From Kiritimatiellia bacterium (GTDB lineage: Bacteria; Verrucomicrobiota; Kiritimatiellia; CAIQIC01; JAGNIJ01), in the NCBI GenBank assembly GCA_018001225.1, contig JAGNIJ010000012.1, positions 22,653-86,652 on the forward strand: DNA of 64,000 bases, in the 5' to 3' direction. Shown here one piece after another: positions 59,686 to 64,000 of this stretch; the stretch's first letter is position 1; every line of letters starts with the position of its first letter. The translations under genes were made by a program, and so were the position numbers. Under the pieces are notes generated by a model. It saw only the letters and a list, made by a program, of their open reading frames with translations, did no database searches and was not told the DNA's origin.

Positions 59686-60769
59686 TCACGGTTTCTTCGA
59701 ACACGGCCAGGTAGCGGGGCGCGATCCGGTCCCACGTGTGCGTGAGCGCGTGTTCCCGGGCGCGGCACCCCAGCGACGGCCTCGCGGCGGGATCGGCCAG
59801 CAGGTCGCCGGCGGCCTGTGCGAACGCCGCCGGGTCGCCCGGCGGAACGCTCCGGCCATTGACGCCATCCTGCACCGCGTCGGTCAGTCCTTCGACCGCC
59901 GTGGCCACGACCGGCAGGCCATAACTGGACGCCTCCATGGCGACGATCCCAAAGCCCTCGGGATTGTCCGGCACCGGGCGATTCGGCATCAGGAACAGGT
60001 CGGCGGCGGCGTAGGCCAGGCGCACGGTCTCGTCATCCACGCCACCGGGCATGAAGACGTTTTCCGCCGCGCCCGCGTCCGCAATGGCCGCCCGGATGGC
60101 GGCCTCGTCCGGGCCGCGCCCGATGACGGCGTAGTGCACTTCCGGAAAGCGCGACCGCAGGACGGGCCAGCCGGCGCGGATGAATTCCGCCACGCCCTTC
60201 CGGGGGACGAGCCGGCCCACGGTCACGAGCAGCGGCTCATCGCCGGGGATCGGCCAGCCCTTGCGCCGCAGCGCCTCGCGCGCCGCGTTCCGGGGCGGAA
60301 CGGGGAGCGGCGGCGGGATGCCGTTGGGGATCACGCGGAGGCGGTCGGACGGAACCCCGCGCGCCTCGCACAGCGAGGCCGTGTAGCGGCTGACGCAGAT
60401 CACGCGGTCGCAGCGGCGGAGGGCCGGCAGGACCAAGGCCGGGTACCCGTAGCGAGAGAAGGTGACGTCCAGCCCGTGGGCGATCGCCGCCACCGGCACG
60501 CGCCCCGCCCTCCCCAGCGCGACCCCGAGGGGGCTCAAGGCGGCATCGCCGAGGCAAATCAGATCGGGCCGGGCGGACCGCCGGGCCAACCGGGCGATCC
60601 CGCGCGCGGCGGCGGTGACGGCGAAGAGCGGGAGCCCCCGCTGGCTCCGGCCCCAGGCCACGAGGTGCAGATCGGCGAGCGGCCGCAGGGCCTCGACAAG
60701 GCAGGCGTTCATCCGCTCCATGCCGCCGACGGCGGGAGGAAACTTGCGGGTAATGTAGAGGAGTTTCAA
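59666..60769 (-). CDS. GT4-family glycosyltransferase
   Basis: A 367-residue GT-B enzyme: LLYITRKFPPAVGGMERMNA, AHGLDVTFSRYGYPALVLPA, VICVSRYTASLCEARGV, VIPNGIPPPLPVPP, LVTVGRLVPRKGVAEFIRAG and the EX7E region PEGFGIVAMEASSYGLPVVA are all typical of the phosphatidylinositol-mannosyltransferase-like group. Its last residues (VTRASRP) are encoded by a palindromic repeat. It is separated from the next gene upstream by another palindrome pair, so co-transcription is uncertain. Confidence 0.88.
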   Translation of the reverse strand: MKLLYITRKFPPAVGGMERMNACLVEALRPLADLHLVAWGRSQRGLPLFAVTAAARGIARLARRSARPDLICLGDAALSPLGVALGRAGRVPVAAIAHGLDVTFSRYGYPALVLPALRRCDRVICVSRYTASLCEARGVPSDRLRVIPNGIPPPLPVPPRNAAREALRRKGWPIPGDEPLLVTVGRLVPRKGVAEFIRAGWPVLRSRFPEVHYAVIGRGPDEAAIRAAIADAGAAENVFMPGGVDDETVRLAYAAADLFLMPNRPVPDNPEGFGIVAMEASSYGLPVVATAVEGLTDAVQDGVNGRSVPPGDPAAFAQAAGDLLADPAARPSLGCRAREHALTHTWDRIAPRYLAVFEETVTRASRP

Positions 60770-60782
60770 GACATGGGAACCC

Positions 60783-60844
60783 GTAGTTCCGCCGCTGCGC
60801 CGGCGGAACGAACCCCCAGCGACTCCGGCGACGGAGCGCCGGAG
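60783..60844. repeat. Pair of palindromes between two glycosyltransferase genes
   Basis: GTTCCGCCG-ctgcg-CCGGCGGAAC and CTCCGGCG-acggag-CGCCGGAG. The flanking words GTAG and CTAC resemble those of the other palindromic families in this window. Confidence 0.8.
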
Positions 60845-60875
60845 CTACAAAGGCCGTGGATCAGCACCGGGGCCA

Positions 60876-61844
60876 TCACGACGCCTTGCGCTGCTGTTCC
60901 TTGTCGCGGAGGTCGTGGTCGCGCAGGCGGAAGAGGATGTCCTCCGAGAGCATCCGGTTCTTGGCCAGCACGTCGCCGAGCAGGCCGAGCAGGACGCAGC
61001 CGAGGGCGATCAGAAGGAAGACCGTGGCAATGATCAGGGACTGAATCTTCCCGCCCTGGTCCCGGGTGAAGTGCGAGTAGAGGAAGCGGATCATCAGCGC
61101 AAGGCCGGGGATCGACGCGATGGCGCCGGCCCAGAGAAACGTCTTGAGCGGCTCGTAGAGCAGGTAGATGCGCAGCATGTTGACCGACTGGCGGGCGATA
61201 TACGTGAACATGTTCTTCATGAGCCGCGACTCGCGCAGCTTGGGGTTCGTGTGCACCGGCACGTGGGCGATCCGCATGTTGTTGCGGCCGGCCTGGATGA
61301 TGGTTTCCAGCGTGTAGGTGTAGGTGGAGAAGACGTTCAGCTTCAGGGCCGCCATCCGGCTGTACGCCCGGAACCCGCTGGTGGTGTCCTTGACCTCCGT
61401 GCGGGAGAGCCCGCGCACGACGCAGCTCCCGAAGCGCTGGAGCGCCTTTTTCAGCGGCGAAAAATGCTTGATGGCCTCGATGTCGCGGCACCCGACCACG
61501 AGGTCCGCCCGGCCGTCCAGGATCGGCCGGACCAGCTTCTCGATGTCCGCGCCGGAGTACTGGTTGTCGCCGTCGGTGTTGACGATGATGTCGGCGCCGG
61601 CCTCGAGGGCATAGGCCAGGCCGGAGCGGAACGCGTTGGCCAGGCCGGTCTGGTGGCCGAGGTCGAGGATGTGCTGCACGCCCAGCTCCCGGGCCACCTC
61701 CACGGTGCGGTCCGTGCTGCCGTCGTTAATGATCATCCACTCGATCTCATCCACGCCCGGTATCGAGCGCGGCAGGTCGCGCAGCGTCTGCGGCAGGGTC
61801 TGCTCCTCGTTCAGGCAGGGAATCTGGATGATCAGTTTCATCAT
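60876..61844 (-). CDS. Family 2 glycosyltransferase with membrane C-terminus
   Basis: A 322-residue enzyme from the ATG at 61844 (MMKLIIQIPCLNEEQTLPQT); the frame extends upstream but without protein-like sequence. WMIINDGSTDRTVEVARELG is the nucleotide site and VNTDGDNQYSGADIEKLVRP the metal motif. GCRDIEAIKHFSPLKKALQR and KDTTSGFRAYSRMAALKLNV are typical of polyprenol-phosphate glycosyltransferases. Two hydrophobic helices near the end (AGAIASIPGLALMIRFLYSH and LIIATVFLLIALGCVLLGLL) anchor it. It is divergent from the GT-C gene. Confidence 0.87.
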   Translation of the reverse strand: MMKLIIQIPCLNEEQTLPQTLRDLPRSIPGVDEIEWMIINDGSTDRTVEVARELGVQHILDLGHQTGLANAFRSGLAYALEAGADIIVNTDGDNQYSGADIEKLVRPILDGRADLVVGCRDIEAIKHFSPLKKALQRFGSCVVRGLSRTEVKDTTSGFRAYSRMAALKLNVFSTYTYTLETIIQAGRNNMRIAHVPVHTNPKLRESRLMKNMFTYIARQSVNMLRIYLLYEPLKTFLWAGAIASIPGLALMIRFLYSHFTRDQGGKIQSLIIATVFLLIALGCVLLGLLGDVLAKNRMLSEDILFRLRDHDLRDKEQQRKAS

Positions 61845-61957
61845 GAATCGTCGGACGGCCTCCCCGCCCCTTTTTCCATGGTTGTTGTTGCCGGTCTGAT
61901 CGGTATAGTAGGCGCGGTGTTCCAAAAAGCAATTCCGCAGTCGGAGATCGTTCGGGC

Positions 61958-64000
61958 ATGGGTGAAAGCAGCGAGGTAAAGAGACACGCTGAAGGGGTGT
62001 CCGTTCCGGGTCTAGCCTGCTGCCGCAGGCTGCTGGCGGCGCCGCCGGCGTGGCTCCGGCGCGGGGCGGTGGCCCTGGTTGTGCTGCTGTTCGCGACCGG
62101 CCTGACGCGGATCGAGGCCGCGCTGTGGAAACTGCAGGGCGGGGTGGTCTGGGGCGATTCCTTCACCTACGTCACCTTCGCGCGCCGGCTGGCCCACGGC
62201 AGCCTGTACTACCTCGACGGGCCGGTCCAGCAGATGATCGCGTCGGCCGAGCGCCCGGACCGCCGCTACTGGGAGCCCATCTGGAACCATGCCGTCCGTC
62301 CGGACGGCCGGACCGTCTGCTCGATGGCCATCGGGTATCCCCTGCTGCTGGCCGTGGCGCTCAAGGCGGGCGGAGTCTGGCTTCTCTATCACATCAACCT
62401 GCTGCTGACGATCGGCTTCCCGCTGATGCTGGCGCTGGTGATCTGGGAAGGGCTGGGCCGGAATCTCTACGCGGGCCTCACGGCCGCCGCGGCGGCCCTG
62501 CTGGCGCCCCATCTCGTGCCCGAGGCCATCCGGCAGTTCACCTACCCATGGCGCGAGCCCTACTTCTACATGCTCGTCCTCGGCGCCGCGTGGGCCTTGC
62601 TCCGCTTCCACCGGACGGGCCGCGGGGCCTGGCTGGGTCTGATGGCCTTGCTGTCGGGGATGGCCTGCTCGGTGAAGGAGGTCAACGCGGTCTACGTGCT
62701 CTGGTTCGGGGTCATGCTGCTCACCTCCCGGTCCTTCTGGCGGCATCCCCGCGTGTTCCGGTTGAGCGGGGCCTGCCTCCTGCTGTTCTTCCTCGGCCTG
62801 GCCCCCCTGCTCGTCCAAAACGCGGTGGGGACCGGCAACCCGTTCATGAGCGTCCAACTGTTGCGCGAGACAAGCCAATACTCGCTGACGCAGACGGGGA
62901 CCGGGCTTTCCATGGGCAATGTCTCCAACACGATGCGCTGGTACGTTCTCATGTATGCCCGGAATCCCTTCTTCACGGGCGCGGTGGTCCTCCTGCCGCT
63001 GCTCGGCGCCCTGATGGCCCTGCGGACCATGGCGGGCCGCCTGCTGCTGGGCCTGGGCGTGGTGCACTTCGTGGTCTATTCCCAGTGGGGCCACGCCGAC
63101 TTCCGGCAGAGCTACTTCTTCAACGTCCCGTACGCTTTCCTCTTCGTGCACGGCCCCTTCTCGCTCCTGGAATGGCTCACGCGCCGGCGGTTTGCTTCTC
63201 AACGCTGGCTGCTGTACGCCGCCCAGATGGCGGGCCTCGCGGCGCTGGCGCTCTCGCCGCTCCCCGGCCCGTGGCGATTCGGACACGCCCAGGAACGCCA
63301 CTTCCGCTACTCCGACGGCGTGCGGCTCGCGCGCAGCATCGATGAACACGTCCCGGCCGACGCGCTGCTCCTCGTGAACCGCGCCGTCCGCGACGTGCTG
63401 GGCACGTTCTCCGACCGGCACATCACCCGCATCAGCGACCTGTACGGACTGCGCGCCGACCGCGACGTCTATCCCCTGCTCGATCCCCTCATCCGGGCCG
63501 GGCAGCTGTATTTCCTGGATAACGTGGACCGGGATCCCCACTATGGCTTCCGCGCCGACCGCGCGCGGATCGACCGGGAGACCCTGCTGGCGCGCTACCG
63601 CTTCGAGCCCGTCGGCACGTGGTCCAAGGACGACTACCACCTCGGCATGATGGTGGATAAGCCCGAGATGACGCTCTCCCGCGTGCTCCCCTGGGAGGGA
63701 TCGGCCCACCGGCGCGAGTTGCCGGTTCCCGAGCACGGGGCCGCCTTCCTCTTCGTCAACCGCCGCGCCGCGGGCACCAACCTGGTCGTCACACTCGACG
63801 GCGCGGAGGTGCCGCCGCCGCCCGACGGCGGGTATTTCTGTCCCGTGGCCGACCGTCCCCTCGGCGCCACGGCCATCGTGGAATGGCGGACTCTGGACGG
63901 CTCGCCCGCGCCGCCGCTGGACGACCTGGCCTTCGTCGGCTGGAACGACACGCTGGACGTGGATCTCGGGCTCGACGCCATCCCCGCGGATAGCCCCTAC
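61958..64000 (+). CDS. GT-C-type polytopic membrane protein, 3' end outside the window
   Basis: The frame starting ATG at 61958 (MGESSEVKRHAEG) stays open for 681 codons to the last base, so the gene continues beyond. After a short basic N-terminus come a first helix (GAVALVVLLFATGL), the phrase VVWGDSFTYVTFARRLAHGS, which is a likely GT-C catalytic loop, and about nine further helices to residue ~430 (INLLLTIGFPLMLALVIWEG, LLGALMALRTMAGRLLLGLG). A soluble periplasmic domain follows (YSDGVRLARSIDEHVPADAL, LLVNRAVRDVLG). It resembles undecaprenyl-phosphate-sugar-dependent transferases; the acceptor is unknown. It is divergent from a polyprenol-phosphate-type glycosyltransferase, which could make its donor. 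Confidence 0.7.
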   Translation, partial: MGESSEVKRHAEGVSVPGLACCRRLLAAPPAWLRRGAVALVVLLFATGLTRIEAALWKLQGGVVWGDSFTYVTFARRLAHGSLYYLDGPVQQMIASAERPDRRYWEPIWNHAVRPDGRTVCSMAIGYPLLLAVALKAGGVWLLYHINLLLTIGFPLMLALVIWEGLGRNLYAGLTAAAAALLAPHLVPEAIRQFTYPWREPYFYMLVLGAAWALLRFHRTGRGAWLGLMALLSGMACSVKEVNAVYVLWFGVMLLTSRSFWRHPRVFRLSGACLLLFFLGLAPLLVQNAVGTGNPFMSVQLLRETSQYSLTQTGTGLSMGNVSNTMRWYVLMYARNPFFTGAVVLLPLLGALMALRTMAGRLLLGLGVVHFVVYSQWGHADFRQSYFFNVPYAFLFVHGPFSLLEWLTRRRFASQRWLLYAAQMAGLAALALSPLPGPWRFGHAQERHFRYSDGVRLARSIDEHVPADALLLVNRAVRDVLGTFSDRHITRISDLYGLRADRDVYPLLDPLIRAGQLYFLDNVDRDPHYGFRADRARIDRETLLARYRFEPVGTWSKDDYHLGMMVDKPEMTLSRVLPWEGSAHRRELPVPEHGAAFLFVNRRAAGTNLVVTLDGAEVPPPPDGGYFCPVADRPLGATAIVEWRTLDGSPAPPLDDLAFVGWNDTLDVDLGLDAIPADSPY

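Noticed and set aside
62050-63345. A 431-codon plus-strand frame near the right edge
   Set aside because: It is Arg/Pro/Gly-rich nonsense in the wrong frame of the GT-C gene that starts at 61958 and runs off the window.

Overview
The window is 64 kb of GC-rich bacterial DNA. It carries a Rex-controlled trimeric [FeFe]-hydrogenase, its HydF-HydG-HydE maturases, a complete Na+-pumping NADH:quinone oxidoreductase (Nqr), cobalamin-dependent MetH, and many exported proteins built from TSP3, LamG, C-type lectin, BACON and discoidin modules. This mix fits an anaerobic, fermentative, polysaccharide-using member of the Planctomycetes-Verrucomicrobia group, most likely Kiritimatiellota or a relative. 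That assignment is inference from gene content; no rRNA, tRNA or CRISPR array was found.

Layout. 1-5.4 kb: 3' part of a giant TSP3/LamG exported protein. 5.4-10.7 kb (minus): an 8-oxoguanine deaminase-type amidohydrolase and a glycosyltransferase group with a VanZ-like protein. 10.8-15.2 kb (plus): a promoter, a structured leader with an intrinsic terminator, a TM1266-type regulator, hydF, hydG and hydE. 15.3-23.3 kb (minus): rex, a sensor kinase, hydB, hydA, hydC and two receiver-only response regulators, behind a Rex operator. The two hydrogenase units converge on a palindrome at 15.2 kb. 23.6-27.3 kb (minus): an exported carbohydrate-binding-like protein, GDYXXLXY and DUF2157 membrane proteins, an unannotated 54-residue Cys-rich NqrM-like protein, and a cupin. 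27.4-33.5 kb (plus): subtilase, metH, Nudix. 33.5-44.8 kb (minus): nqrABCDEF-apbE, SppA, an FHA protein, a glycosyltransferase and a hypothetical protein. 45.1-54.9 kb: a surface-polymer cluster with two glycosyltransferases, a pyruvyltransferase, a Mur-ligase/M23-peptidase fusion, a PaaK-like adenylate-forming enzyme, a GT-C membrane protein and an SGNH lipoprotein. 54.9-59.5 kb (minus): two large exported proteins sharing a C-terminal module. 59.7-64 kb: two more glycosyltransferases and a second GT-C gene running off the window.

Energy logic. HydABC would couple oxidation of NADH and reduced ferredoxin to H2. Rex senses NADH/NAD+, and Nqr with its flavin transferase ApbE would turn NADH oxidation into a sodium gradient. 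HydF/G/E build the H-cluster. Two points stand out: HydG lacks one of the three canonical auxiliary-cluster cysteines, and the maturation operon has a leader whose pairing options look like a terminator/antiterminator switch.

The spaces between genes carry several families of dispersed repeats: palindromes, (CCTGAAC)n and similar short tandem repeats, and ATCCGCG repeats. Some copies supply stop codons or protein tails, and one lies in frame inside a glycosyltransferase gene.
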